Below, piece by piece: positions 1 through 10,042 of a stretch of 39,815 nucleotides of DNA. Each line of letters starts with the position of its first letter. Position 1 is the stretch's first letter. The stretch spans positions 1 through 39,815 of the forward strand of contig JAHZJB010000153.1 of assembly GCA_022601135.1 (NCBI GenBank), read 5' to 3'. The notes under the pieces are model-generated. The model ran no database searches, was not told where the DNA came from, and saw only the letters and a program-made list of their open reading frames with translations. This DNA is from Actinomycetes bacterium (GTDB lineage: Bacteria > Actinomycetota > Actinomycetes > Mycobacteriales > Mycobacteriaceae). The position numbers were made by a program, and so were the translations under genes.

Positions 1-2931
1 CTGGGCGAGATGGCCGAGAAGCATCCGCTCGTCATTTTGCCCAGCGATGCACCGTCGAGTGTCGCCGCGACCAAGATGGCCGAGGCGTTCGAAGAAACCG
101 GTTCGGACAATCTCCTCATCGTCGCCTTCATCAACGAAGCAGGACTGACGCGTGACGACGAGACGGCCTACCGCAAGCTCGTGGATGCGCTGCGTGACGA
201 TGTCATCAATGTCGTGTCGGTCCAGGATTTCGTCAGTACGCCTCAGCTGCGCCAATTCCTGACCAGCGAGGACAAGACGACCTGGGTGTTGCCGGTCAGC
301 CTCGAGGGTGAGTTGGGCACACCGAGGGCCCACGAGTCCTTCAACCGGGTTGCCGACGTCGTCAAGCACAACGTCACCACCTATGACGGCGTCGCTCCGG
401 GGGACGGTTTGACTGTCTACCTCACCGGTCCCGCGGCCACCGTCGCCGACCTGACCGTTGCGGGTCAGTCGGATTGCCTGCCGATCGAGATCGCGATCGC
501 CGTTCTTGTGTTGCTGGTGTTGCTGGTGGTGTACCGCAGCATCGTCACGATGCTGCTGCCGCTGGTGACGATCGGATCCTCGGTATTCATCGCCCAGGGG
601 CTGGTGGCCGGCTACTCCTACCTGACCGGCTCGGGCATCTCGAACCAGTCCATCGTGTTCCTGAGCGCGATCCTTGCTGGAGCCGGAACGGATTACGCGG
701 TCTTCTTCATCAGCCGGTATCACGATTACCTGCGGTCAGGCGCTGATTTCGATCAGGCGGTCCGGAGGGCGATGATATCGATCGGGAAGGTCATCACCGC
801 ATCTGCGGCCACCGTGGGCCTCACCTTCGTCGTCATGAGCTTCGCCCAGATGGGTGTGTTCAAGACGGTCGGTGTGACGTGTGCGATCGGCATCGGCGTC
901 GCATACCTGGCCGGGGTGACCCTGCTGCCGGCAATTCTGGCGCTCCTGGGGCCGCGTGGCTGGGTCAAGCCGCGGCGCGAACTGACGGCCCGGTTCTGGA
1001 GACGTTCGGGTATCCGCATCGTGCGCCGGCCGGTGCCGCATCTGGTGGCCAGCGTGCTGGTGTTGGCCCTCCTGGGCACCTTTGCCGGGTTCGCGCGCTT
1101 CAACTACGACGATCGGAAAGCGGTAGCGCCCTCTGCGCCCAGTTCGGTTGGGTACGCGGCGCTGGAACGTCATTTCCCCATCAGCCAGTCCATTCCCCAG
1201 TACATCCTGGTCCAATCGCCGCAGGATCTGCGCTCACCGCGGGCCCTCGCAGACTTGGAACAGATGGCTTCACGCATCGCCCAGCTGCCGGACATTTCCC
1301 TGATCACCGGTATCACCAGACCCCTGGGGGAGGTGCCGCGGGAGTTCCGGGCCACGTTCCAGGCGGGTATCGTCGGTGCCCGGCTGGCCGACGGCGCCGC
1401 TCAGATCGGTGAGCGCTCCGGTGACTTGAACAAGCTGACGGACGGGGCCACCACGTTGGCCGACACCCTCGGTGACCTGCGCGGACAGGTCAATGAGGTG
1501 GTACCGACCCTCAGAAGCCTGGTTGACACCTATTCGTCGGTGCGGGCCGAGTACGGTGGCGAGAAGTTGGTGCGAGACGTCGAAACCGCCGCCCTGCTCG
1601 TCGACAGCGTCAACAAACTCGGCCTTTCCGTGGGCATCAATTTTCGCGCCATGAAGGACTTGTTCGCCTGGATAGGCCCAGTGCTCACCGCACTGCAGGG
1701 CAACCACGTGTGCGATGCCAACCCCTCGTGCGTCGACACCCGCCTCCAGTTCGAGAAGCTGGTCGCCGCGCGGAACGACGGACGGGTGGACGAGGTCAAC
1801 GAACTGGCCGGACAATTACAGGGGGTCGGGGACAGGCAGACCCTCACCGCGATGGTCAACCAACTGAACGGCGCGCTCGCCACGTTGACGAAGGCGATGG
1901 CGGACATGGGGCTGGACACCCCCGGTGGTGCACGGGCGGGCCTGAACAAGTTGCAGGACGGGGCCGACCGCCTGGCCGACGGAAGCCGACAGGTGGCCGG
2001 GGGAGTCGACGAGTTGGTCGCGCAGGTCGAAGTGATCGCCGACGGACTCAACGAGGCATCGGTGTTCCTGCTGATGATGCGTCACGACGCAGCAAGTTCG
2101 ACGATGGCCGGATTCAACATTCCGGACGAAGTGCTGAATGCCCCCGAATTCCAACAGGCCGCCGAGGCCTACATTTCCCCTGACGGTCACTCGGTGCGGT
2201 ATCTGGTGCAAACGAACCTCAATCCCTTCAGCCCGGAGGCGATGGATCAGGTCAACCTGATCAGTGACACCGCCCGGAGCGCGCAGCCCAACACCTCACT
2301 GGCCGACGCCTCTATTTCGATGGGCGGGTTCCCGGCCGCACTGCGCGACACCCGTGACTATTACGAGCACGACATACGATTCATCGTCATCGCGGCCCTC
2401 ATCGTCGTGCTGCTGACGCTGACCGTGTTGCTGCGTTCCCTCGTCGCGCCGGTGTATCTCGTAGGTTCGGTGGTGCTGTCGTACTTCGCCGCGATCGGCC
2501 TCGGCGTGCTGATGTTCCAGTTCATCCTGGGTGAGCCGTTACATTGGAGCGTGCCGCCGTTGGCCTTTGTGGTCTTGGTCGCGGTCGGCGCCGACTACAA
2601 CATGCTCTTCGTGTCTCGAATGCGGGACGAGTCTCCGAACAGCATCCGGTACGGCGTCATTCGTACCCTGGGGTCGACCGGCGGTGTGATCACCGCGGCG
2701 GGGCTTATCTTCGCCGCGTCGATGGCCGGTCTGCTGTTCTCCAGCATCGGGATCGTGGTCCAAGGCGGCTTCGTGATCGGTGTGGGGATTCTGCTGGACA
2801 CCTTCGTCGTCCGCACCATCACGGTGCCCGCCATCGCTGCGCTGGTCGGCAAGGCGAACTGGTGGCCCTCACGGGTGGGGGCCGGGAGATCATCTACGCC
2901 CTCACCCCCGGCTCCAGCAGAAATCGGCTAG
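1..2931 (+). CDS. mmpL10: MmpL-family lipid transporter (5' end outside window), MmpL10-like
   Basis: RND-superfamily inner-membrane transporter, expected to move a trehalose-ester type lipid toward the cell surface using the proton gradient. The frame is open at base 1 (reads LGEMAEKHPLV), so the first transmembrane helix and the true start lie upstream. About 976 residues are visible against roughly 960-1000 for a whole MmpL. Seen: a first periplasmic porter domain (to about residue 155); a membrane block at about 160-315 with the GTDYAVFF Asp-Tyr pair typical of the MmpL proton relay; a large second periplasmic region with heptad-rich, coiled-coil-like stretches (about 460-690); and a second membrane block (about 795-950) with GADYNMLF. 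The next gene is a fatty-acyl-AMP ligase, then a PE-PPE acyltransferase and a GAP protein, the order of a trehalose polyphleate locus, hence MmpL10. MmpL8 of a sulfolipid-like locus is the alternative. Family certain, paralogue inferred. Confidence 0.9.
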   Translation: MGEMAEKHPLVILPSDAPSSVAATKMAEAFEETGSDNLLIVAFINEAGLTRDDETAYRKLVDALRDDVINVVSVQDFVSTPQLRQFLTSEDKTTWVLPVSLEGELGTPRAHESFNRVADVVKHNVTTYDGVAPGDGLTVYLTGPAATVADLTVAGQSDCLPIEIAIAVLVLLVLLVVYRSIVTMLLPLVTIGSSVFIAQGLVAGYSYLTGSGISNQSIVFLSAILAGAGTDYAVFFISRYHDYLRSGADFDQAVRRAMISIGKVITASAATVGLTFVVMSFAQMGVFKTVGVTCAIGIGVAYLAGVTLLPAILALLGPRGWVKPRRELTARFWRRSGIRIVRRPVPHLVASVLVLALLGTFAGFARFNYDDRKAVAPSAPSSVGYAALERHFPISQSIPQYILVQSPQDLRSPRALADLEQMASRIAQLPDISLITGITRPLGEVPREFRATFQAGIVGARLADGAAQIGERSGDLNKLTDGATTLADTLGDLRGQVNEVVPTLRSLVDTYSSVRAEYGGEKLVRDVETAALLVDSVNKLGLSVGINFRAMKDLFAWIGPVLTALQGNHVCDANPSCVDTRLQFEKLVAARNDGRVDEVNELAGQLQGVGDRQTLTAMVNQLNGALATLTKAMADMGLDTPGGARAGLNKLQDGADRLADGSRQVAGGVDELVAQVEVIADGLNEASVFLLMMRHDAASSTMAGFNIPDEVLNAPEFQQAAEAYISPDGHSVRYLVQTNLNPFSPEAMDQVNLISDTARSAQPNTSLADASISMGGFPAALRDTRDYYEHDIRFIVIAALIVVLLTLTVLLRSLVAPVYLVGSVVLSYFAAIGLGVLMFQFILGEPLHWSVPPLAFVVLVAVGADYNMLFVSRMRDESPNSIRYGVIRTLGSTGGVITAAGLIFAASMAGLLFSSIGIVVQGGFVIGVGILLDTFVVRTITVPAIAALVGKANWWPSRVGAGRSSTPSPPAPAEIG

Positions 2932-3006
2932 CAAACAGCCGGATTTAGCGTGCGCAGGGGTTTTGTGTGAAGATACGAGTTGATAACGGAGCGTTCTGAG
3001 GTACGG

Positions 3007-4842
3007 ATGAAGAAGCTCCCCTCAGAGCTAATACGGAGCACTTACTACGGACGTGATGTGACGCCTTCGCCAAAGTCATCCATTCTCTCGATGCTGCATG
3101 GACGTGCCAGCATGCGTCCTGACGATGTGGCATTCACCTTCACCGATTACACCAATGGTGCCGGTGTTGCGGGACTCTCTGAGAGTCTCACGTGGTCGCA
3201 GCTATCACGGCGAACCCTGAACGTGGCGCGCGAGCTCCACCTGCACGGGTCGGTGGGTGACCGGGCTGTGATCCTGGCTCCGCAGGGCCTCGACTACATC
3301 CTGGCCTTCCTCGGGTCCATGCAGGCCGGACTGATCGCAGTTCCGCTCCCGTTGCCGAATCCGGGTTCGAGCCCCAATCAGCTCGGCGCGGTCTTTGCCG
3401 ACACCTCGCCCTCGGTTGTGCTGACCACCTCCGCGGTAGCCGTTGATGTCGGCGATCATGTTGACCAATCACGCATGGACACCGCGCCCAAGATCGTCGC
3501 AATCGATTCGGTGGGCCAGTCCGTCGAGGACGGATTGGACGGACTACCAAGCATCTCCAGCATCGAGACCGCTGATCTGCCCGACATCGCGTATCTGCAG
3601 TACAGCTCGGGCTCGACCCGCACGCCGACCGGGGTCATGGTCTCGCATCGAAACCTGCAGGTGAATTTCGAGCAGTTGATGCGCAGCTATTTCACGGACA
3701 CCGGAATCAGCGTCCCACCGGACTCCACTCTGGTGTCCTGGTTGCCCTTCTACCACGACATGGGATTGGTGCTGGGCGTCTGCGCCCCGATCCTGGGCGG
3801 CTACCGTGGCGTCTTGACCAGCCCGTTGGCGTTCCTGGAAAGGCCGGCCCGGTGGATGCGATCGCTGGCCGAGAATCCCCACCCGTTCTCGTCGGCGCCA
3901 AATTTCGCCTTCGACATGGCCGCCCGCAAGACCGCCGACAGCGACCTGGCCGGGCTCGACTTGGGTGGGGTGCTGGGCATCATCAGCGGTGCCGAACGGG
4001 TCGAGCCGGCGACCCTGCGACGTTTCGTTGACCGGTTTGCGCATTTCAACTTCCGCGACAGCATGATGCGTCCGTCCTATGGCCTGGCCGAGGCGACTGT
4101 CTTCGTGGCGGCGGGCACCTGGAGTGACACAGTGGACACCGGGCCGGAGCCGCGCTTCGATGTCGCCGAGTTGGGCGCGGGCCGGGTTAAGCGGTGTGCG
4201 GCCGGAGCCGGGTCAGCTCTGGTGCCGTACACGGTGCCGAATTCGCCCACGGTGCGGATCGTCGACGTCGAGACGAACCGGGAATGCCCGTCGGACGTTG
4301 TCGGCGAAATCTGGGTCCATGGCGAGAACGTTGCCAGTGGCTATTGGCGGAAAACACCAGAGGAGCAGCAGTGCTTCGGTGCAACGCTTGTCGACCCGTC
4401 GCCGGGCACACCCGACGGGCCGTGGCTGCGCACCGGTGACCTCGGCTTCATCTCAGATGGCCAGCTGTTCATCGTGGGCCGCATCAAAGACCTGCTCATC
4501 ATCCGCGGACGCAACCACTATCCGGAGGACATCGAGGCCACGGTCCAACAGATCACCCGAGGCCGGGTCGCGGCGATCTCGGTTCCGGTGAACAGTACCG
4601 AGAAGCTCGTCACCGTCATCGAGATCAAGAAGAAGACGGACATCTACGAGGACGCGATGCGCTGGCTGCGAGGGGTCAAGTCTGAGGTCACGTCCGCCGT
4701 CTCCAACGCGCACGGCCTGACGGTGGAGGATCTGGTATTAGTACAGCCCGGGTCGATTCCCACAACGACCAGCGGCAAGATTCGGCGCTCGGCTTGCGCC
4801 GAGCAATACCGCCACGACCAGTTCCTCCGCTTGGACGCTTGA
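3007..4842 (+). CDS. fadD23: Long-chain fatty-acid--AMP ligase (FAAL, FadD23-like)
   Basis: Adenylate-forming enzyme that activates a long-chain fatty acid as acyl-AMP and hands it to a polyketide synthase. 611 residues from ATG 3007, which has GAGG five bases upstream; an in-frame TTG at 2980 is possible but has no ribosome site. Motifs in order: the phosphate-binding loop [19 protein letters not shown] (about 200-220), [14 protein letters not shown] (about 360), [13 protein letters not shown] and the hinge [19 protein letters not shown] (about 485-510), and the C-terminal lysine motif [10 protein letters not shown]. These fit the FAAL subfamily that serves PKS-made lipids rather than CoA ligases. 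It lies 75 bp after the MmpL gene on the same strand. FadD23 serves sulfolipid and polyphleate synthesis in known loci; its PKS partner would lie upstream of the window. Class well supported, exact orthology inferred from context. Confidence 0.88.
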   Translation: MKKLPSELIRSTYYGRDVTPSPKSSILSMLHGRASMRPDDVAFTFTDYTNGAGVAGLSESLTWSQLSRRTLNVARELHLHGSVGDRAVILAPQGLDYILAFLGSMQAGLIAVPLPLPNPGSSPNQLGAVFADTSPSVVLTTSAVAVDVGDHVDQSRMDTAPKIVAIDSVGQSVEDGLDGLPSISSIETADLPDIAYLQYSSGSTRTPTGVMVSHRNLQVNFEQLMRSYFTDTGISVPPDSTLVSWLPFYHDMGLVLGVCAPILGGYRGVLTSPLAFLERPARWMRSLAENPHPFSSAPNFAFDMAARKTADSDLAGLDLGGVLGIISGAERVEPATLRRFVDRFAHFNFRDSMMRPSYGLAEATVFVAAGTWSDTVDTGPEPRFDVAELGAGRVKRCAAGAGSALVPYTVPNSPTVRIVDVETNRECPSDVVGEIWVHGENVASGYWRKTPEEQQCFGATLVDPSPGTPDGPWLRTGDLGFISDGQLFIVGRIKDLLIIRGRNHYPEDIEATVQQITRGRVAAISVPVNSTEKLVTVIEIKKKTDIYEDAMRWLRGVKSEVTSAVSNAHGLTVEDLVLVQPGSIPTTTSGKIRRSACAEQYRHDQFLRLDA

Positions 4843-4965
4843 CACCCCCGCCGCGACCGGCTTGACCTAAGCCGCCGTCGTCGACGCGGGTGTGTCGCCG
4901 AGTCGGAGTACAGTCTGTGTCAGCAAGGATCGGTAGTTGAGCAGGGGGATCGGTGTGAGAAAACG

Positions 4966-6093
4966 ATGAAGCCAGTACTCGCATTCAGCACTGCGCTCAT
5001 CACGGTCGGCGCCACCGGGTTGTTCGGTTGTGGAATCGCCGCAGCTGACGACGTGGCGCCGGGTGCGCCGCACGGACCGCAGCCGGCCGACGTAGCGGCA
5101 CCATTGGGCACCCCGGGGCAGTCGTACGCGCTTGGCGGTGCCCACGTATCGAACGTCCCGTACGAGGCGTTCATCATGGCTACCGGCGCGAAGTGGTTCC
5201 CGGAGGCCGATCGACAGATCGTCGACTATCCCGCCGGGCAGGTTCAGGGACACACGCTGGAGCGGTTGTTCCCGGGCATAGGCCGACTGGACGACTCGTT
5301 CCCAGGTCTGGGTCTGGACGGCCCCAGCATCGGCGAGTCGGTCGACGTCGGAGCACCCGACACCATTGCTGCGATCCGTGCCGGTGGCCCCGGCACCGTG
5401 CACGGCCTGTCCGAAGGTGCGATGGTGCTCGACCAAGTGCAGCGAGACCTGGCCTATGACCCGGCCGGTCCGCCGCCAGAGGAACTGAGCTTCGCAATGT
5501 ATGGCCCACCCGTGGGACGGCACGGATTCGGTGAGGGCTTCCTGACCCAGGTGTTCCCCGTCGGCAGTGTCGTTCCGTCATTGGACTACCGCATACCGCC
5601 CCCGGTGGAGAGCCAGTACGACACCTACAACTTCGTTTCCGCCTACGACCTTGCCGCTGACTGGCCGGACAGGCCGGACAATTGGATATCGGTCGCCAAT
5701 GCCATTGTGGGCCTACCGACTGTGCACAGCGCGGTGGCGTTCACCGATCCGAGCATGGTGCCGCCGCAGAATGTCCGAACGACGGTGAACTCCAGGGGTG
5801 CCAAGACGACGACGTACATGGTTCCCGCGGAGCACCTTCCGTTGGTGCTGCCCCTGAAGTACCTTGGGGTGCCGAAAGAGACCCTGCTGGAGCTCGATGC
5901 GGTGCTGCAGCCTTACGTCGATGCGGGCTACTCACGAAACGACGACCCGCTGACCGCCCCGATCACGGTCGATCCGGTGAACGGCTACGACCCCGCAGAC
6001 GTCACCGCACCGATTACCCAGGCGGCCTTCGGCGGCGAGGCAGATCCCATATCGCAGGTGGTGTCCTTCTTCCAGGCGGGGCTCGGCTTCTAG
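4966..6093 (+). CDS. Exported PE-PPE-domain acyltransferase (Chp1/Chp2-like)
   Basis: 375 residues, with a signal peptide at 1-27 (hydrophobic stretch ending GCGIAAADD). The body matches the PE-PPE domain, a serine alpha/beta hydrolase fold: nucleophile motif HGLSEGA at about residue 145, and candidate acid and histidine in [13 protein letters not shown] and PTVHSAVAF. Family members next to mmpL and fadD genes (Chp1 for sulfolipid, Chp2 for polyacyltrehalose, the pe gene of the polyphleate locus) transfer acyl chains between acylated trehaloses on the outer side of the membrane, giving the fully acylated lipid. The same final step is inferred here. It lies 123 bp after the ligase gene and could share its transcript; only a weak GAGA ribosome site precedes the ATG. 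No N-terminal PE or PPE domain is present. Domain call strong, substrate inferred. Confidence 0.85.
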   Translation: MKPVLAFSTALITVGATGLFGCGIAAADDVAPGAPHGPQPADVAAPLGTPGQSYALGGAHVSNVPYEAFIMATGAKWFPEADRQIVDYPAGQVQGHTLERLFPGIGRLDDSFPGLGLDGPSIGESVDVGAPDTIAAIRAGGPGTVHGLSEGAMVLDQVQRDLAYDPAGPPPEELSFAMYGPPVGRHGFGEGFLTQVFPVGSVVPSLDYRIPPPVESQYDTYNFVSAYDLAADWPDRPDNWISVANAIVGLPTVHSAVAFTDPSMVPPQNVRTTVNSRGAKTTTYMVPAEHLPLVLPLKYLGVPKETLLELDAVLQPYVDAGYSRNDDPLTAPITVDPVNGYDPADVTAPITQAAFGGEADPISQVVSFFQAGLGF

Positions 6094-6115
6094 CTGAGCT
6101 GCGCCGGGATGGTCG

Positions 6116-6790
6116 CTACAGTCCGGCGAAGCCCACTCCAAGCAACACGACGCCGACCACAGCCAACAAGACGGCGATGCCGCGACGGCCCTGTGACCGC
6201 AACAGTTCATAGATAGCGGCCAGCGTCGCGCGGGTACGTTCGGGGGCCACCAGGTAGCACAGCAAAGGGATCTCTACCAGCGCGAACGCCACCACGTTGA
6301 ACAGCATCAGGGCACCGAACTGGGTGGCGGCCGCGGCGCCGGAGGCGACGATGAGGGCCAGGGCCGCGATGTAGTCGACGGACGGCAGCGCGATACCCAT
6401 TCCGGCGACACCCGCCGTCCACAGCGAACGGGTGTTCAGTAGTTGTCGGGCGCGCACCGTGACCGGCCCCAGCCATCGCGTTATCGCACCCGGGGGTCCG
6501 TCGGTGGATCCACTCCCGATCACTCGTGTTGCCACTAATGCGGCGTTGACCAGCAGGATCGCGCCGACAACGATCTGCACCATGGGCAGAGTCAAATGAG
6601 CGGACCCTAGCGCCGGCCGCAGGACGAACAGCACGATCACCCCCACCGTGATGCCCATCGCGAAACCACCGGCGAGGAAGGCGAGTAGCTGCAGGCCCGG
6701 TCGCGGGCGGTTGATCATCAGAACCGTCATGCCAACCCGGAACGGCTCCAGGCTGACCGCAACGGCCATCGCCAGCAGCGTGATCCACAT
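6116..6790 (-). CDS. GAP/Sap family integral membrane protein
   Basis: 224-residue multi-spanning protein with six predicted transmembrane segments (about 1-25, 33-60, 66-85, 117-145, 150-175, 198-222). It resembles the GAP family, whose named members are Gap (glycopeptidolipid-addressing) and Sap (Rv3821, sulfolipid-1-addressing). Such proteins sit beside mmpL genes and help lipid reach the cell surface, probably with the MmpL transporter. The N-terminus, with AVAVSLEPFRVGMTVLMI and a charged RPRPG loop after the first helix, fits the family. It converges with the PE-PPE gene, 22 bp apart. AGGGA lies about 9 nt before the ATG. Function is inferred from neighbours; membrane topology and family membership are the firm parts. 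Confidence 0.8.
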   Translation of the reverse strand: MWITLLAMAVAVSLEPFRVGMTVLMINRPRPGLQLLAFLAGGFAMGITVGVIVLFVLRPALGSAHLTLPMVQIVVGAILLVNAALVATRVIGSGSTDGPPGAITRWLGPVTVRARQLLNTRSLWTAGVAGMGIALPSVDYIAALALIVASGAAAATQFGALMLFNVVAFALVEIPLLCYLVAPERTRATLAAIYELLRSQGRRGIAVLLAVVGVVLLGVGFAGL

Positions 6791-7004
6791 GACGAATCCC
6801 TGGTTGTCCGTGTCCGCTAGGCGAGGGGCCCGGCGAACCGATCCTGCTCGGAGATGGTCAACGTGACGCTGTCGGGTTGTACGCCCACGCCTGGACGCAG
6901 CGAGGAAGACACCGACGTGCTGAACATGGCCGTCACGTTACCGTCTACGGCCCGGCCATTCGGCGCGCCCGGACATGGCAGCCGACCAAGAGCCCGTGTG
7001 ATGA

Positions 7005-7517
<513 letters not shown>

Positions 7518-7538
7518 GGCCGACTGGCGCGTTCGGCA

Positions 7539-7700
7539 CTACGGTCGGCTGCCGAGCTCCTCGCGGTAACTGCCGATGCGCTGGTCCAGCTCGGCGGCAT
7601 CGGCGCTGCGGCCCTCCTTACGGGCAAGCTCGGCGCGGGCGCTGAGTGCGCGGATCGCTGTACGAATGTCGTTCACGCTCTGGGGCTCTCGAAGCGACAT
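7539..7700 (-). CDS. Small conserved-type helical protein, 53 aa, unknown function
   Basis: Encodes MSLREPQSVNDIRTAIRALS and 33 further residues, highly charged and predicted almost entirely helical (repeated Ala-Arg-Glu patterns, ends in EELGSRP). The start at 7700 is chosen because GGAGAAAGG lies about 8 nt upstream, while the longer reading frame to 7775 has no ribosome site. It lies 98 bp downstream of fadE5 on the same strand and could be on its mRNA. No domain is recognised. The strong ribosome site and clean composition make it more likely real than chance. Confidence 0.55.
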   Translation of the reverse strand: MSLREPQSVNDIRTAIRALSARAELARKEGRSADAAELDQRIGSYREELGSRP

Positions 7701-7798
7701 GGACGCTGCCTTTCTCCATTGATTGGCTGCTTCCTCGAGGATACTCCCGCGGAGGTCAGCTGCGCGTGGGTCCAAAGGCCCTGATGCAGCCGCGCAAT

Positions 7799-9550
7799 CT
7801 AGGGGCGCATCTCATAGGCGCCGTCGTAGCCCGCGACCTTCTCCCAGACTCGGTCGAAGCGCGCCGAGTCCGCAACGGGTTTGCGCACGGCGGCCAGCGC
7901 CCATTCCTGCTGTGCGGGCGTGGAGCTGGGTTTTCCATGCAGGGCGATGGCGTACGCGGAGAAGTCGCGAATCTGAATGTCGAAAATCTGATCGACCAGA
8001 TCACGATCGAGGCCGGTCAACTCGGCTTGTTCGAGAATCAGCTGACCGTACACGACCAGCGTGAACAGGTGCCCGATAACGAGGACGAAGTCGAGGTCGC
8101 CCTGCTGGTCGGCGTCGGGAGCCGCGGTGCCCAGCATCTCTTTGAACGCCTGCACCTGCTCGTAGAAGCGGGCAACGTTCGGAATGCCGGAGTTGTTCTC
8201 GTAGACCGGAGCCCAGTCCGCGAAGCGGACCTTCGATGCCCCGCGCGCCGGACCCTGCGACCAGAAGAACACGTCGTCGGCCGGGTCGTTACGGGTGCCG
8301 ATCTGTGGGTAATCGGCCGGATTGAACATGTAGTTGGGCATGAACTTCAGGATCTGCGCCACGTTGACGTGGACCGTGCCCTCTAGCCGCGGCAGCGCCC
8401 CGATGAGCCGGGCAACCTCGCAAAAATAAGTGTTCTTCTCGAAACCCTTGGCGGCCAGCACATCCCACAGCAGGGTGACCACTTTTTCGCCTTCGGAGGT
8501 GACCTTGGACTTGGTGACCGGATTGAATAGCAGGTAGCGGCGGTCCTCGAGGCTGGCGCTGCGGAAGTAGTCGATCGCCCGGTCGCTAAACGCCTTCATG
8601 GCAATCAGCCTGGCGTAGGCGTCGACGAAGCTGGCGCGCACATGCGGAAAATCGGTGACCGGATTGCCGTACAGGATGCGATTGTTCGCGTGCGTGATGG
8701 CCTCGTAGAACGCGTGTTCACACATGCCGATAGAACCACTGCACAGGTTGAATTTGCCTACGTTGACGGTGTTGAGGGCGGCCGAAAACGCTTCGGGACC
8801 GGTGCAGAGGATGTCCTCTTCGTGGACCGGGTAGTCGTTCAGGGCGAAATTGCTGACGAACATCTGGCCGTGCACCACATTGCCCAGCAGCTCGTAGTTC
8901 TGGTGTGCGCTGTCGGCCACAAACCACACGTACCCCTCGGCACCCTCGACATCGGTACGGCGAGAGAACACCGACACCATGCCGGCCACGTTGCCGTTGC
9001 CGATGTAGTACTTCTCGCCCGACGCGCGGAACACGACGCCGTCGTCATCGTCGTCGGCCGCGGGGGTAAGCACCATGTCGGTGTTGTAGATGTCGGCACC
9101 GTGCTCACGCTCGGACAGAGCGAACGCCATGACACCGCCCGCCTCAAGCTGGGCCGCCGCCCGCTCCTTGGCCTTGATGTTGTCGCTCTGCCAGATCGGC
9201 CCGAGGCCCAATATGGTGACCTGTTCGGCGTACCAGTACGCCAGCCCGTAGAACCCCAGAATCTCACTGAGGATGGCGTTGCGCGAGGTGTCCCAGCGCT
9301 TGTTGTCGTCGCCCTCGGCGAACTCCGACGGGGTGAGGAAGGTAGCGAACAGTCGCTCCCGCTTCACGAAGTCGAGAAAATCGCTGACCCACGTCGCTTC
9401 CAGATCGTCGCGGAGCAGCCGTTTCTTCCCCCGCTCCTCAAACCAGTCGATCAGGGCGCGCAGCTGGCGTCGGGACTCCGGGTCGAGTTGCTGTGGGTCG
9501 AAACTGTTCGGGTTGAGCAACAGTCCGTTTGCAGGGGGCATGGTCGGCAT
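7799..9550 (-). CDS. fadE5: Acyl-CoA dehydrogenase FadE5
   Basis: Flavoenzyme performing the first step of fatty-acid beta-oxidation (acyl-CoA to trans-2-enoyl-CoA). 583 residues, the long FadE form (M. tuberculosis Rv0244c, about 611 aa) rather than the usual 380. Seen: N-terminal helical domain from about residue 20 (FDPQQLDPESRRQLRALIDW); middle FAD/substrate region with ALSEREHGADIYNTD and GEKYYIGNGNVAGMVSVFSR; C-terminal helical domain with NLCSGSIGMCEHAFYEAITH. The family is reported to accept a wide range of chain lengths. Start 9550 chosen for GAAAGG about 8 nt upstream; the frame stays open to 9631 but without a ribosome site. It sits 73 bp downstream of the cysteine-rich gene and the sdh1 genes on the same strand, so partial co-transcription with the respiratory operon is possible. 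Confidence 0.93.
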   Translation of the reverse strand: MPTMPPANGLLLNPNSFDPQQLDPESRRQLRALIDWFEERGKKRLLRDDLEATWVSDFLDFVKRERLFATFLTPSEFAEGDDNKRWDTSRNAILSEILGFYGLAYWYAEQVTILGLGPIWQSDNIKAKERAAAQLEAGGVMAFALSEREHGADIYNTDMVLTPAADDDDDGVVFRASGEKYYIGNGNVAGMVSVFSRRTDVEGAEGYVWFVADSAHQNYELLGNVVHGQMFVSNFALNDYPVHEEDILCTGPEAFSAALNTVNVGKFNLCSGSIGMCEHAFYEAITHANNRILYGNPVTDFPHVRASFVDAYARLIAMKAFSDRAIDYFRSASLEDRRYLLFNPVTKSKVTSEGEKVVTLLWDVLAAKGFEKNTYFCEVARLIGALPRLEGTVHVNVAQILKFMPNYMFNPADYPQIGTRNDPADDVFFWSQGPARGASKVRFADWAPVYENNSGIPNVARFYEQVQAFKEMLGTAAPDADQQGDLDFVLVIGHLFTLVVYGQLILEQAELTGLDRDLVDQIFDIQIRDFSAYAIALHGKPSSTPAQQEWALAAVRKPVADSARFDRVWEKVAGYDGAYEMRP

Positions 9551-9623
9551 ACATCTGGCCTTTCGTGGAGGCGGGTCCCTCCTCGAATCTAGCGCGTGGA
9601 CCTTGGGATGAAGAGAACGGGCG

Positions 9624-10037
9624 TCAGGCATGCACGTTGCGCACGCCGACGGCGTTGCGGAGACCGGAGCAGTTCACGCATCCCACGCAGCCGATACAGT
9701 CCGTGCACCCGACGCATCCCACACACGCACGGCACTGGATGCAGGCGATGCAGCCCAGGCAGGCAGCGCATCCGCGGCAGGCCACGGAGAGCACCGTCAG
9801 CACGCTGCCCGCGATGCCGGCGCTGCCGGCGGTGGCGATGGAGCCCGCGACGCCGGCACTTCCGGCGGTGGCGATGGAGCCCGCGACGCCGGCACTTCCG
9901 GCGGTGGCGATGGAGCCCGCGACGCCAGCACTTCCGGCGGTGGCGATCGATCCGGTGATGCCGGCACCACCGGTCGTCGCGACGCTGCTCACAACGTTGG
10001 ACGCCGGCGTCTGCGGCGTCGCTCGTTTCGTGCGCAC
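9624..10037 (-). CDS. Unrecognised repeat protein: Gly/Ala 12-mers plus 13 cysteines at exact 3-residue spacing
   Basis: 137 residues. Residues 1-25 are basic then polar; about 26-79 are a tandem array of the 12-mer GSIATAGSAGVA; then a short hydrophobic VLTVLSV; then Cys at 87, 90, 93 and every third position to 123 (13 Cys, 12 unbroken Cys-x-x triplets); then a tail SGLRNAVGVRNVHA. GTG start at 10037 with AGGAAG eight bases upstream, inside the last codons of sdhB. The start is five bases after the sdhB stop, so translation is coupled and the gene belongs to the sdh1 transcript. The strict triplet period suggests one face of a beta-solenoid lined with thiols, or a metal or Fe-S store. That is inference; no known family is recognised. 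M. tuberculosis has the unrelated Rv0246 next to its sdh1 genes. Coding is supported by reading frame, ribosome site and the triplet-phased pattern. Confidence 0.8.
   Translation of the reverse strand: MRTKRATPQTPASNVVSSVATTGGAGITGSIATAGSAGVAGSIATAGSAGVAGSIATAGSAGVAGSIATAGSAGIAGSVLTVLSVACRGCAACLGCIACIQCRACVGCVGCTDCIGCVGCVNCSGLRNAVGVRNVHA
9813..9992 (-). repeat. 36-bp tandem repeat inside the cysteine-rich protein gene
   Basis: Four copies in direct succession start at 9813, 9849, 9885 and 9921; the second and third are identical and the first and fourth differ by a few bases. A fifth, decayed copy occupies about 9957-9992. Each unit encodes one 12-residue block. Near identity at DNA level points to recent slippage or expansion, making this a likely variable-number locus between strains. 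Confidence 0.9.
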
Positions 10038-10042
10038 GGCCG

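Noticed and set aside
6817..6927. 36-residue minus-strand frame just upstream of the GAP gene
   Set aside because: No ribosome site, no recognised similarity; possible leader peptide but support too weak.
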